NCBI GenBank assembly: GCA_963626805.1
Contig: CAVFXS010000056.1
Location: 1 to 64,000, forward strand
Source: CAG-632 sp963626805
GTDB taxonomy: Bacteria > Bacillota > Clostridia > Lachnospirales > Lachnospiraceae
DNA length: 64,000 bases
Reading direction: 5' to 3'
Below the pieces are notes generated by a model, which made no database searches, was not told the origin of the DNA, and saw only the letters and a program-made list of their open reading frames with translations. Both the position numbers and the translations under genes were made by a program. Positions 9,298-17,846 of this stretch are shown here, piece after piece (the first letter of the stretch is position 1; the number at the start of each line of letters is the position of its first letter).

Positions 9298-10539
9298 CTA
9301 TCTGCGTTCCACCAGCTCTCTGGTGATATCTTCCCATGTCAGTCCCTTTTCTACCATAAGTACCATCATATGATATAAGAAATCTGAAATCTCGTATTTC
9401 AGTTCCTCTGCATCCGGATTTTTTGCTGCGATCACCATCTCGGTGGCTTCTTCGCCGACCTTTTTCAGAATCTTATCGATTCCCTTGTCAAACAGGTAAT
9501 TCGTATAAGAACCTTCCTTCGGATTCTCCTTCCGTTCTGTGATCACATCATAATCTTCTTTTAAAATTGTTAACGGATTCTCATCATTATAATCCTTTTT
9601 TACCAGGTTTTTAAAGAAGCAGGAATAACTTCCTGTATGACAGGCAGCTCCGATCTGCTCTACCTTTGCCAGAATCGTATCATTATCACAATCCAGACTC
9701 AGGGATTTTACATACTGATAATGTCCGGATGTCTCACCCTTTAACCACAGCTGCTGTCTGCTGCGGCTGAAATATGTCATCTTTCCGGTCTCAATCGTTT
9801 TCTGGAAAGCTTCCTCATTCATATAAGCAACCATCAGAACTTCATTTGTCTTATAATCCTGAACCACTACCGGAATCATTCCGTCTGAGTTCAGCTTAAA
9901 CTCCGAAAACGGAATGGTCGATACAAATGTATTTACCTGTAATCCATTCTGAATAAATGCCTGCTTCAGCTCCTTGGTCTGTTCTCCGGTTGCTGCCGAA
10001 ACAACCACACCCTTTACTCCGGATGCCTTTACAAAGTTTCCCAGGAACTGATAATCTTCCATTCCGTCCGGAATATGAACCATAACCGGCAACTGATCCT
10101 GTTCGCAGATTGCCTTGATCAGATCGAGGTTCTCACCGATCTCCCCATCAATCGCCAGATAAATTTCCCCATATCCGTGTCCTGCCATCTGCGATGCATA
10201 CCGCTTCAGATCCTTTACATAATATCCATTCAGCATTCCGGAAATCTTATCTGTTCCAAACCGTCCGACTACTTCCTTGATGACCTCCTCCTTCTCCGTC
10301 ATCAGACACACACTGGTCGCACCGGCATAAAGCACCTTTTTGACATCCTCAAACCGTTCCGGTGACATTCTGACACTGATCGGAACATCCACGTTTCTGG
10401 AAATCTCCTTAATTGTCTCCAAATCCTGCTCGCTCTCATATACAAAATGCAGCTCATCTACACCGGCATGTTCCAGTGTTTCCGCACTTTCTACCGCATT
10501 TGCCTGATCGATCATAGCAATTATCTTTATATAATCCAT
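9298..10539 (-). CDS. hisIE: HisIE fused to a degenerate HisF-like barrel
   Basis: This 413-residue protein catalyses the second and third histidine steps, phosphoribosyl-ATP diphosphatase and phosphoribosyl-AMP cyclohydrolase. Residues ~205-315 are HisI, with SRSRQQLWLKGETSG, the metal-binding DCDND, and ACHTGSYSCFF. Residues ~325-413 are HisE, with VGEEATEMVIAAK. Standard HisIE is only about 200-230 residues. The extra N-terminal ~200 residues resemble a HisA/HisF TIM barrel (AETLEHAGVDELHF, YAGATSVCLM) but appear to lack the second catalytic Asp (MLNG where HisF has a V-x-IDA segment) and the glycine-rich phosphate loops. It is the last his gene of the operon. Confidence 0.9.
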   Translation of the reverse strand: MDYIKIIAMIDQANAVESAETLEHAGVDELHFVYESEQDLETIKEISRNVDVPISVRMSPERFEDVKKVLYAGATSVCLMTEKEEVIKEVVGRFGTDKISGMLNGYYVKDLKRYASQMAGHGYGEIYLAIDGEIGENLDLIKAICEQDQLPVMVHIPDGMEDYQFLGNFVKASGVKGVVVSAATGEQTKELKQAFIQNGLQVNTFVSTIPFSEFKLNSDGMIPVVVQDYKTNEVLMVAYMNEEAFQKTIETGKMTYFSRSRQQLWLKGETSGHYQYVKSLSLDCDNDTILAKVEQIGAACHTGSYSCFFKNLVKKDYNDENPLTILKEDYDVITERKENPKEGSYTNYLFDKGIDKILKKVGEEATEMVIAAKNPDAEELKYEISDFLYHMMVLMVEKGLTWEDITRELVERR

Positions 10540-10548
10540 AACAGCCTC

Positions 10549-11139
10549 CTATATTGTACCCTTGGTCGATAATACATCCGTAATACGGATATCATATGAA
10601 GACGCTTCATCCAGAGCCTTCGCAAATGCTTTGAATGTAGCTTCAATAATATGATGATTATTGCTGCCATGAATTTCTTTGATATGAAGATTCATTCCTG
10701 CTGCATAAGAGATTGCATAGAAAAATTCCCGTACCATCTCTGTATCAAAATATCCTACCTGATCTACTGTAAATGTCTCATCAAATACCAGATACGGACG
10801 TCCGCTTAAGTCAATTGCACAAAGCACCAGGGTTTCATCCATCGGAAGCATAACAGAACCATATCGTTTGATTCCCTTCTTATCTCCCAGTGCCTTTCGA
10901 ATCGCCATTCCCAGTGCGATTCCGGTATCCTCGATCGTGTGATGCGAATCCACATACAGATCTCCCTTTACAGACACATTCAGATCAAACAATCCATGTC
11001 TTGCAAAGCTGTTTAACATATGATCAAAAAATCCGATTCCGGTGTCGATCGTTGTTACACCGGTTCCGTCCATATTAAAGTCAATCTTGATATCTGTCTC
11101 ATTTGTCTTCCTGCTCACAGAAGATTTCCGACTTGCCAT
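10549..11139 (-). CDS. hisB: Imidazoleglycerol-phosphate dehydratase
   Basis: This 196-residue monofunctional HisB catalyses the sixth histidine step. The manganese-binding histidine motifs are all present: FFDHMLNSFARHG, DSHHTIEDTG and NNHHIIEATFKA. AGGAGG precedes the ATG. It lies between hisD and hisIE in the operon. Confidence 0.97.
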   Translation of the reverse strand: MASRKSSVSRKTNETDIKIDFNMDGTGVTTIDTGIGFFDHMLNSFARHGLFDLNVSVKGDLYVDSHHTIEDTGIALGMAIRKALGDKKGIKRYGSVMLPMDETLVLCAIDLSGRPYLVFDETFTVDQVGYFDTEMVREFFYAISYAAGMNLHIKEIHGSNNHHIIEATFKAFAKALDEASSYDIRITDVLSTKGTI

Positions 11140-11189
11140 CTGTCTCCTCCTTTATCCTAACCCTTTCATAAACCTCTCATCTACGGTCA

Positions 11190-12485
11190 TTACTTTCCGT
11201 CAAATCTGACCCGGATAGAATTGGCATGTGCTGTCAGTTGTTCAGCTTCCGCAAATGCGATAATATCCTTATGAATCGGTTCCAGAGCTTCTCTTGAATA
11301 ATATATGATGCTTGATTTCTTAATGAAGTCATCAACACCCAATGGTGAGAAGAACTTTGCGGTTCCGTTTGTCGGTAATACATGGTTCGGTCCCGCGAAA
11401 TAATCACCAAGCGGCTCCGAGCTGTACTCACCCATAAAGATAGCGCCTGCGTTCTGAACCTTTGTCATAACCTCAAACGGATTCTTCGTCACAATCTCCA
11501 GATGTTCAGATGCGATCTGATTTACTGCATCCAATGCATCCTCCATAGAGTCAGCCACAAGCATATATCCGAAATTCTCCAGAGACTTGGTGATAATATC
11601 CTTTCTGGATAATTCCTTTACAAACTGATCAACCTCTACAGATACCTGATCTGCAAGAGCTTCACTGGTGGTTACCAGAATCGCACTTGCCAGCTCATCA
11701 TGCTCTGCCTGCGACAGTAAATCCGCAGCCACATATCTTGGATTGGCCGTCTCATCTGCCAGTACCAGGATCTCGCTCGGCCCTGCGATAGAATCAATTC
11801 CTACAAATCCGTTTACGGCTTTCTTCGCCAGTGCTACGAAAATATTCCCCGGACCCACAATCTTATCTACCCGCGGTATCGTTGCAGTTCCATAAGCCAG
11901 AGCCGCAATCGCCTGTGCACCGCCGACCTTATAAATCACATCTACACCTGCCTCACAGGCTGCCACCAATGTGGTCGCGCATACCTTGCCTTCCGCATTG
12001 CAAGGAGTTGTCATCACAATACTTCCGACACCTGCAACCTTAGCCGGAACAATGTTCATTAAAACAGAAGACGGATAAACCGCTTTACCACCCGGTACAT
12101 ACACACCGACCTTGCTTAAGGCAGTTACCTTCTGACCGAGAATGGTTCCGTTCGGCTTGGAATCAAACCAGCTGTACTGCTTCTGCTTTTCATGATATTC
12201 CCGGATATTTACTAATGCCTTCCGGATGACATTTAACAGATCTGCCGGCACTTCCTTATATGCTGCCTCAATCTCTTCCTTCGTTACCTGCATCGTCTCC
12301 GGTGTCAGAACCGCATGATCAAACTTCTCCGTATAAGCCAATACTGCCTGATCCCCGTTCTTCGCCACGTCATCTACGATGGCCTGTACGGTCTCTGCAT
12401 AATTCCCGTAATTGTTCGGGCTTCTTTTTAACAAATCATTTAAAATATTTTTCTTTGTTTCTTCTGTCAGTTTTACCTTACGCAT
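11190..12485 (-). CDS. hisD: Histidinol dehydrogenase
   Basis: This 431-residue zinc enzyme oxidises L-histidinol to L-histidine in two NAD-dependent steps. The signature GGAQAIAALAYGT, GPGNIFVALAKKAV and DSIAGPSEILVLAD are clear, as is the zinc-ligand region LLSQAEHDE. I choose the ATG at 12485, with AGGAGG seven bases upstream, over an in-frame TTG at 12503. Confidence 0.97.
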   Translation of the reverse strand: MRKVKLTEETKKNILNDLLKRSPNNYGNYAETVQAIVDDVAKNGDQAVLAYTEKFDHAVLTPETMQVTKEEIEAAYKEVPADLLNVIRKALVNIREYHEKQKQYSWFDSKPNGTILGQKVTALSKVGVYVPGGKAVYPSSVLMNIVPAKVAGVGSIVMTTPCNAEGKVCATTLVAACEAGVDVIYKVGGAQAIAALAYGTATIPRVDKIVGPGNIFVALAKKAVNGFVGIDSIAGPSEILVLADETANPRYVAADLLSQAEHDELASAILVTTSEALADQVSVEVDQFVKELSRKDIITKSLENFGYMLVADSMEDALDAVNQIASEHLEIVTKNPFEVMTKVQNAGAIFMGEYSSEPLGDYFAGPNHVLPTNGTAKFFSPLGVDDFIKKSSIIYYSREALEPIHKDIIAFAEAEQLTAHANSIRVRFDGK

Positions 12486-12510
12486 CTTCTGCCTCCTAAG
12501 CAATTCTGCC

Positions 12511-13152
12511 TTATTTTGAAATCAATTCGTTCAGATCATTTAAAAGTGTCCGGATTCTCTGGTGTTCCATCTTCAGACTTACCTGATTTACAACGATTCT
12601 GGCCGATAACGGACAGATCTCTTCCAGTACCTCCAGACCGTTTTCCCGAAGTGTGGTTCCGGTCTCTACAATATCTACGATCACTTCTGACAAGCCGACA
12701 ATCGGTGCCAGCTCTACAGAACCGTTTAATTTTACGATTTCTACGGTCTGATTCTTCTGGCTGTGGAAATAATCCTTTGCAATGTTCGGATATTTGGTTG
12801 CCACACGGATAATCTCATTCTTTTTTAACAGCTCCTTCGCAGAAGCCGGTCCGCATACACACATTCTGCACTTTCCAAGGTTCAGATCCATAACCTCATA
12901 CAGATTTCTGCCTTCCTCCTGAATGGTATCCTTACCTACCACACCGATATCTGCCGCACCGTATTCTACATAGGTCGGCACATCCGAAGCCTTTGCCAGA
13001 AAGAACTTTACCTTCAGATCTTCATTTACAAATAACAGTTTCCGGGTATCCGGATCCTTCATTTCCTCACAGGTGATTCCGACCTGCTCCAGTAATCCCA
13101 ATGTCTGCTTTGCCAGACGCCCTTTTGCAAGAGCAAATGTTAAATATCTCAT
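12511..13152 (-). CDS. hisG: ATP phosphoribosyltransferase, short form
   Basis: This 213-residue catalytic subunit performs the first step of histidine synthesis. It is the short HisG type that lacks the regulatory C-terminal domain and needs HisZ, which is encoded just upstream. LAKGRLAKQT, GVVGKDTI and the PRPP-binding region DIVETGTTLRENGLEVLE are conserved. The start at 13152 has GGAGG eight bases upstream; the in-frame extension to 13185 would overlap hisZ. Confidence 0.96.
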   Translation of the reverse strand: MRYLTFALAKGRLAKQTLGLLEQVGITCEEMKDPDTRKLLFVNEDLKVKFFLAKASDVPTYVEYGAADIGVVGKDTIQEEGRNLYEVMDLNLGKCRMCVCGPASAKELLKKNEIIRVATKYPNIAKDYFHSQKNQTVEIVKLNGSVELAPIVGLSEVIVDIVETGTTLRENGLEVLEEICPLSARIVVNQVSLKMEHQRIRTLLNDLNELISK

Positions 13153-13168
13153 CCTTTTATCCTCCAGC

Positions 13169-14386
13169 CTATTCCCTGCATTCAAACGTATGCTGTCCTG
13201 CCTGATCCAGATAGATCAGTGTCTCAAAATGCTCTCTCTTTGCATATGCCTTATATTCGTCCAGGGTCTTCTTCTGCGACATCCGGATCAGTTCTACCTT
13301 GCGTCCTTCTTTTCGCATATTGGTGCCGAGTTCAACCGCTTTCTGTTGGCAGTCGCGCTGATACAGGATTACAATATCCTGCTCCTCGATTGCAACCTCG
13401 ATTTTCTGTCTGCTGATTGCATTCATCAGCTCATCAATTACAAATGCAAATCCGATTGCCGGAGCCTCTTTTCCGTACTGACGAAGTAATGCATTATAAC
13501 GTCCTCCGCGTACGATTGCCGCACCGGTTCCATAGGTATAGCCCTTAAATAAGATTCCGGTATAATATTTGAAGTCACTCAGCATACTCAGATCGAAACT
13601 GATATGCTCCTCGCAGTGATAAAATGCCAACGCCTGATATACTTTCTGAAGACGATCCAACGCTTCTAAAGAACGGCGGTTCTGAACCAGTTTCTGCGCC
13701 TGCTCCAGCATATCCACTCCGCCAAAAAGATGTTCAAACGATACCAGTACCTGTTTCAAATGTTCTGAAATATTCAGCTGCTTTACATACTCCTGTAATC
13801 CAAAAAAGTTCTTATTCTGAATATATGCCCGGATATGCATCTCTTCCTCTGCGCTTAATTCGGCTTCTTCAATCACACCCTTAAAGAAATCAATGTCTCC
13901 GACTTCTACCTGAAATTCCTCAAGTCCGGATGCCTGAATACAATCAACCACGGTTGCCAGAATCTCTGCGTCTGCAGCCGAGCTGTCATCATTCACCAGC
14001 TCTCCGCCAACCTGTGTTACCTCACATAATTTTCCCTGATGGCTGATCTTATTTGTAAAGGTATTGCCCTCGTAGCAAAGGCGGATCGGTAAATCCTCCG
14101 TCTCATAATACTTTGCCACACATCTTGCAATACTCGGTGTAATATCCGGCCGTAATACCAGAGTGTTATTATCCCGATCAAAGAATTTAAACATCTCGTT
14201 GGATGGTGCCGAACCTTTTTCCTTGCTGAAAATATCAAAATACTCAAAGGTCGGTGTCTGAATGTCCCGATAGCTATATAACTCTAACACATGATGGAGT
14301 TCACTCATGACCTTTCGCTTTCTCTTATACTCGCTGTCATAAATGTCACGTACTCCGTCCGGAGTATGTAATAATTTCTCTTCCAT
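13169..14386 (-). CDS. hisZ: ATP phosphoribosyltransferase regulatory subunit
   Basis: This 405-residue HisRS paralogue without tRNA-charging activity partners with short HisG. It carries class II synthetase-like motifs: TPTFEYFDIFSKEKG, LRPDITPSIAR and YYTGILFKGYTYGTG, followed by VRGGRYNALLRQYGKEAPAIGFA. The HisG neighbour and operon-first position support HisZ over HisS, as does the divergent C-terminus. It is preceded by a good promoter, so it heads the histidine operon. Confidence 0.93.
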   Translation of the reverse strand: MEEKLLHTPDGVRDIYDSEYKRKRKVMSELHHVLELYSYRDIQTPTFEYFDIFSKEKGSAPSNEMFKFFDRDNNTLVLRPDITPSIARCVAKYYETEDLPIRLCYEGNTFTNKISHQGKLCEVTQVGGELVNDDSSAADAEILATVVDCIQASGLEEFQVEVGDIDFFKGVIEEAELSAEEEMHIRAYIQNKNFFGLQEYVKQLNISEHLKQVLVSFEHLFGGVDMLEQAQKLVQNRRSLEALDRLQKVYQALAFYHCEEHISFDLSMLSDFKYYTGILFKGYTYGTGAAIVRGGRYNALLRQYGKEAPAIGFAFVIDELMNAISRQKIEVAIEEQDIVILYQRDCQQKAVELGTNMRKEGRKVELIRMSQKKTLDEYKAYAKREHFETLIYLDQAGQHTFECRE

Positions 14387-14428
14387 CTGCGTTCTCCTTC
14401 ACTTTAATAATAAAATGCATTCGCGTAC

Positions 14429-14456
14429 ATTATACCACATTTTGGGGGTTTGACAA
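14429..14456 (-). promoter_or_regulatory. Promoter of the histidine operon
   Basis: Leftward TTGTCA (14451-14456), a 16-base spacer and a perfect TATAAT (14429-14434) end 42 bases before hisZ. The leader is too short for a T-box or a his leader peptide, so any histidine control must be by a repressor or by feedback on HisG. Confidence 0.8.
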
Positions 14457-14474
14457 GTTTTTATAGACGGAGTC

Positions 14475-15092
14475 TTATTTTATGATATAGGAGAATACTT
14501 CGATTTCTTCAAATCCCAATGCACGGACCTTCCGGACCGATTCCCGGACGTCCGATTCATTATTATAATTTCTGATCTGCGGAATCCGGATCTTACACCG
14601 GGACTGCAGTCCGGAATCTGCAATTTTTTGCAGATTTTTTAATATTTTTTCATTTGTTCTGCCTGTATACGCCTGATAAATAGAAGGATTCATTGTTTTG
14701 ATATCTATAATAAAGAAATCAACCGATTCCAGAACTCTCTCCAGCGTTTCAGACTCTGCATACAGGGAAGTTTCTATATTTACATGCATGCCCTGCGGTG
14801 CCAGCTCGGCAAACCTGCGGATTGCCTCCGCATGAAGCAGCGATTCCCCACCTCCAAAGGTCACACCGCCACCCGTTGCCAGAAAATAACAATAGTCCTG
14901 CAACACTGTTTCCAACAATTGCTCCGGGCTGTATTCCCTCCAGCTGTTTTTCTTCAAAATATCTGCGTTAATACAGTATCGACATGCAAGTGAACAGCCG
15001 TACAGGGCAACCAGAGTGGTTACACCTTTACCGTCCGTTTTCATGCGATGCCGGTTTATGGATTGAACCTTAAAATTCACTGTCTGGTTCAT
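14475..15092 (-). CDS. Radical SAM protein, activase-like
   Basis: This 205-residue compact radical SAM enzyme has the iron-sulfur motif C33-x3-C37-x2-C40 and the SAM-binding TFGGGES at 78-84. A later strand, FFIIDIKTMNPSIYQAYTG, resembles the KxMxxxxH-type segment of pyruvate formate-lyase activases. No extra ferredoxin domain is seen. No glycyl radical enzyme lies nearby. Its start lies 23 bases inside the upstream gene (15070-15507), a cysteine-motif protein, which suggests translational coupling and a functional link. The substrate is unknown; glycyl-radical activation or peptide modification are both possible. Confidence 0.8.
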   Translation of the reverse strand: MNQTVNFKVQSINRHRMKTDGKGVTTLVALYGCSLACRYCINADILKKNSWREYSPEQLLETVLQDYCYFLATGGGVTFGGGESLLHAEAIRRFAELAPQGMHVNIETSLYAESETLERVLESVDFFIIDIKTMNPSIYQAYTGRTNEKILKNLQKIADSGLQSRCKIRIPQIRNYNNESDVRESVRKVRALGFEEIEVFSYIIK

Positions 15093-15507
15093 ACGCTACA
15101 TCACCCTCTAATACTTCCATCTCTTCTTCTGTTTCCGACTCGGTTGTGTCTGTAGTTTCGGAACTTGTTATCTCGGAATTCATCAGTTCAGAGCCTGTTG
15201 CCTCGGAACTGATCATCTCAGATCCTCCTGCTTCGGAACTGATTGTTTCGGTCTCACCTTCAAGATCTTCATACTGGTTTCCGCAGCCCGCAAGGCTCAG
15301 ACTTAAGGTCGCCAGTCCGGCTACCAGCATTCCCTTCGCCACCAGCGCCTGATTCAGCTGTTTCTCCTCCTGTGCACATTTCGGGCAGGTTCCCCTGCAT
15401 TCCCCCTGATAGGTACATTCTGACTGATGAAGATCTACACCAAGTCCGTCTGCCAGCTGCTTTCTGATCTGCTTTAATTTCTCACATTTCGCCTTATGTC
15501 TGTTCAT
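15070..15507 (-). CDS. Cysteine-motif protein with lipobox and Ser/Glu-rich tail
   Basis: I do not recognise this 145-residue protein confidently. Residues 1-57 are charged and carry C8 and the cluster C31-x5-C37-x3-C41-x2-C44 (ECRGTCPKC), whose last part mimics the CxxxCxxC iron-sulfur motif. Residues 59-75 form a hydrophobic segment ending in a lipobox-like LAGC. Residues 80-135 are a low-complexity tail with repeats of the form SSEATGSE, then acidic residues. A 57-residue cytoplasmic domain before a lipobox is unusual. The 3' end overlaps the radical SAM gene by 23 bases. It could be an electron-carrying or substrate partner of that enzyme. Confidence 0.7.
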   Translation of the reverse strand: MNRHKAKCEKLKQIRKQLADGLGVDLHQSECTYQGECRGTCPKCAQEEKQLNQALVAKGMLVAGLATLSLSLAGCGNQYEDLEGETETISSEAGGSEMISSEATGSELMNSEITSSETTDTTESETEEEMEVLEGDVAYEPDSEF

Positions 15508-15587
15508 AATATCCTCCCATAATCGTTGCTATACTTTGTATCTGTATTTGACTCCCCTGCAATGTCTCTTTTACGGATATCGGTCAT
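15504..15587 (-). CDS. Possible 27-aa leader or peptide gene
   Basis: A 27-codon frame starts at ATG 15587, and its TGA overlaps the ATG of the cysteine-motif gene (ATGA overlap). An AAAGGAG sits only two to three bases before the ATG, which is poor spacing. The peptide is hydrophilic (begins MTDIRKRDIAGES) and has no cysteine. It may be a leader, or chance. Confidence 0.25.
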   Translation of the reverse strand: MTDIRKRDIAGESNTDTKYSNDYGRIL

Positions 15588-15685
15588 ATCTCCTTTTGAA
15601 GCTCCGCCAGATTCTGCACCTGTCCCCAGGTTCTGTTTCTACAACTGCCCTCTTATATAAATTCAAAAATTGCTATTCTGCCCTT

Positions 15686-16219
15686 TTATTCCCGGCTCAT
15701 CAGATCCCGGCTTAACGGTTCCAGATAATGGACCAGAATTCCTCCCTTCGCCCGGATAAAATTAGCCGGATTCAGTTCCTGATATTTGAAATTCTTCGGA
15801 TGCCCTTCCCGAATTCGTTCCACATACCGTTTCAACTCCTGAAACGGCATATAATATAACTCATTCCGGGTCGTAAAGAAGATGATCAGAAAGCTGACTC
15901 CCTGCTGTTGTTCAAACTCCTTCATGAATTGATACTGATGCTCATGAATATTCTGCATCGAAAAGGTATCCGTCGTACATTCCTTGGCATCAAAGCACAC
16001 CGGTACCCCTTGTACCACTCCGATATAGTCAACCGTGGAATCCTTTTCAAAATACGCCAGTGTAATCTGACTGCTTTCTTTATCGATCTTAATCGGCTTG
16101 ATCGGAGTCGGGATCTTCTGCACCAGCGCCAGTCCCTTATCCCGATAACTCTCATTTGTAAAATTAATCAGATCTTCCAGGGTTGAACCCCGGAGTCCCC
16201 GGCTATTCCAGGTTGCCAT
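15686..16219 (-). CDS. recU: Holliday junction resolvase RecU
   Basis: This 177-residue structure-selective endonuclease resolves recombination and repair junctions in Firmicutes. Conserved motifs are WNSRGLRGSTLEDLINFTN, PTPIKPIKID, TVDYIGVVQG and FDAKE (catalytic Asp/Glu), and HQYQFMKEF. The length is a little below the B. subtilis protein. The start overlaps the end of the upstream pseudouridine synthase gene by 17 bases. The usual partner ponA is not adjacent here. Confidence 0.93.
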   Translation of the reverse strand: MATWNSRGLRGSTLEDLINFTNESYRDKGLALVQKIPTPIKPIKIDKESSQITLAYFEKDSTVDYIGVVQGVPVCFDAKECTTDTFSMQNIHEHQYQFMKEFEQQQGVSFLIIFFTTRNELYYMPFQELKRYVERIREGHPKNFKYQELNPANFIRAKGGILVHYLEPLSRDLMSRE

Positions 16220-17225
16220 ATGTCAGTTCCTCTCCCCATAGCTTCTCCAAGACGGCTCTGTATTTTCCCGGCAGTGGTGCCGTCCATGTTTTCTCCGATA
16301 AATGATGGAAATGGCCGTCCATCACCGGAAATACGATTCGATATGCATGCAGACATTGATTCTGGATTCCGTATTGATTGCGAAATTCCCGGTTTCTTCC
16401 CGGATCACCGTATTTGGCATCTCCCATGATCGGATGACCGAGGCTTGCCAGATAGGCCCGGATCTGGTGACTTTTTCCGGTGATCAGCTCTACTTCTAAT
16501 AAAGAGTAGTCCGGACTATCATTGCACGGTTGATACTTCGTTTCTATCATAACCGCTCCTTCTGCAGGCTTCTGCAGAATCCGAACCTGATTGGTCTTAC
16601 TGTCTTTCACCAGATACGCTTTTCCGCCTCCGGCTTTCGAAACCTTTCCCTGAACCAGTGCCAGATAATATTTATGTACCGTCCGTTCCTTTAAAAGAGA
16701 AGAAAGCATCTGACTTCCGGAAAGTGATACACCGGCTAATACAATTCCGCTCGTATTCCGGTCAAGCCGGTTGCAGACAGACGGTGTAAACGTTATCAGC
16801 TGTTCCTGCGTAAGCTTCCCGGTAGCCAAAAGATACCGGATCATCTGCTCATTAATCGAATCATCCGATACCTTTGCCCTCTGTGACAGGACACCGGATG
16901 GTTTATTCAGAATCAGAATATCGGAATCCTGATACAGGATACGGTTCTCTAAAAGGACGGTTCCCTTTGCAGCCACTTCTCCACCCACAAATTCGGTCTT
17001 TTTATCTTTATGAAACTTTGCAAACGTGTCATCCGAGAGGTAAATTTGAACCGTATCGCCTTCTTTTAACAGTTCCCTTCCATCTGCCCTCGACTGATTC
17101 ACCTTGATATTTTTCTTACGAAGCATCTTATAAATAAAGCCGGACGGTGCCTCGTTTAATATTTTTCCCAGTAGTTTATCCAGACGCTGACCCGCTTCAT
17201 TTTTACCGATCGTATATTCTTTCAT
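16203..17225 (-). CDS. RluA-family 23S rRNA pseudouridine synthase
   Basis: This 340-residue enzyme isomerises uridine to pseudouridine. An N-terminal S4 RNA-binding domain (residues 12-75, AGQRLDKLLGKILNEAP) precedes the catalytic domain, which carries NRLDRNTSGIVLAG (catalytic Asp) and ITGKSHQIRAYLASLGHPI. This S4 plus RluA architecture fits RluC/RluD-type enzymes that act on 23S rRNA; which uridines are targeted cannot be read from sequence. AAGGAG precedes the ATG. It is co-directional with recU. Confidence 0.9.
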   Translation of the reverse strand: MKEYTIGKNEAGQRLDKLLGKILNEAPSGFIYKMLRKKNIKVNQSRADGRELLKEGDTVQIYLSDDTFAKFHKDKKTEFVGGEVAAKGTVLLENRILYQDSDILILNKPSGVLSQRAKVSDDSINEQMIRYLLATGKLTQEQLITFTPSVCNRLDRNTSGIVLAGVSLSGSQMLSSLLKERTVHKYYLALVQGKVSKAGGGKAYLVKDSKTNQVRILQKPAEGAVMIETKYQPCNDSPDYSLLEVELITGKSHQIRAYLASLGHPIMGDAKYGDPGRNREFRNQYGIQNQCLHAYRIVFPVMDGHFHHLSEKTWTAPLPGKYRAVLEKLWGEELTYGNLE

Positions 17226-17255
17226 ACTGCCTGCTCCTTACTCCGACTCTATGTC

Positions 17256-17828
17256 CTACAGACATACATCCAGCATCCGGGTCTTTAACCGGGTGCATTT
17301 CACATCCAGATCTTCTTCCGATACCGGATTAGATGTCACCATATCCAGCAGCTCCCTGACATCATGTGCGGTATATACCTGATATGTATATCCGGTCTTA
17401 TTGACGATTCCCTGCACATATTCCCGCTGTTTTTCTTCTCCGTATTTTGGTTCATTCGAGCCACTCCAGAGCAGATAAATATTTCCCTGATCAATCACCA
17501 GCGCACTTGCAAATGACACTGCTTCATAAGAGCTTAACGCCATATCATAAAGGACAATACAGTTTTTTCGGTCGGCCAGTCCGCTGCTGATCAGTTCTCC
17601 ATCCTCCGGTTTCATCGAACGGAACTTCGCGGCTATGATCCAGAGTGTCAGCATCTTGGCAAACGGCAGTGCCAGAATGATCGGGATCAGAATTGCAACA
17701 TGCTTCACGGTTCCGAATATCAGATATACCGCTACCGTACCGGCTATAATGCAGACAGCCAGGATCAGCATCAGGATTCCATAACGCTTCTTATATGCAT
17801 TTATATATCCAAGGGTTCCTTTTTCCAT
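17256..17828 (-). CDS. Two-helix membrane protein of unknown function
   Basis: This 190-residue protein has two adjacent membrane helices at about residues 17-37 and 43-66, then a soluble C-terminal domain of about 120 residues (KNCIVLYDMALSSYEAVSF). I do not recognise a characterised family. It is co-directional with the HAD phosphatase gene upstream (18 bases apart) and the pseudouridine synthase downstream. No catalytic motif is evident. Confidence 0.75.
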   Translation of the reverse strand: MEKGTLGYINAYKKRYGILMLILAVCIIAGTVAVYLIFGTVKHVAILIPIILALPFAKMLTLWIIAAKFRSMKPEDGELISSGLADRKNCIVLYDMALSSYEAVSFASALVIDQGNIYLLWSGSNEPKYGEEKQREYVQGIVNKTGYTYQVYTAHDVRELLDMVTSNPVSEEDLDVKCTRLKTRMLDVCL

Positions 17829-17846
17829 GTTTCTTCCTCGTTTCTT

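Noticed and set aside
14387..14428. T-box or histidine leader peptide before hisZ
   Set aside because: The leader is about 40 bases, has no T-box sequence and no run of His codons.
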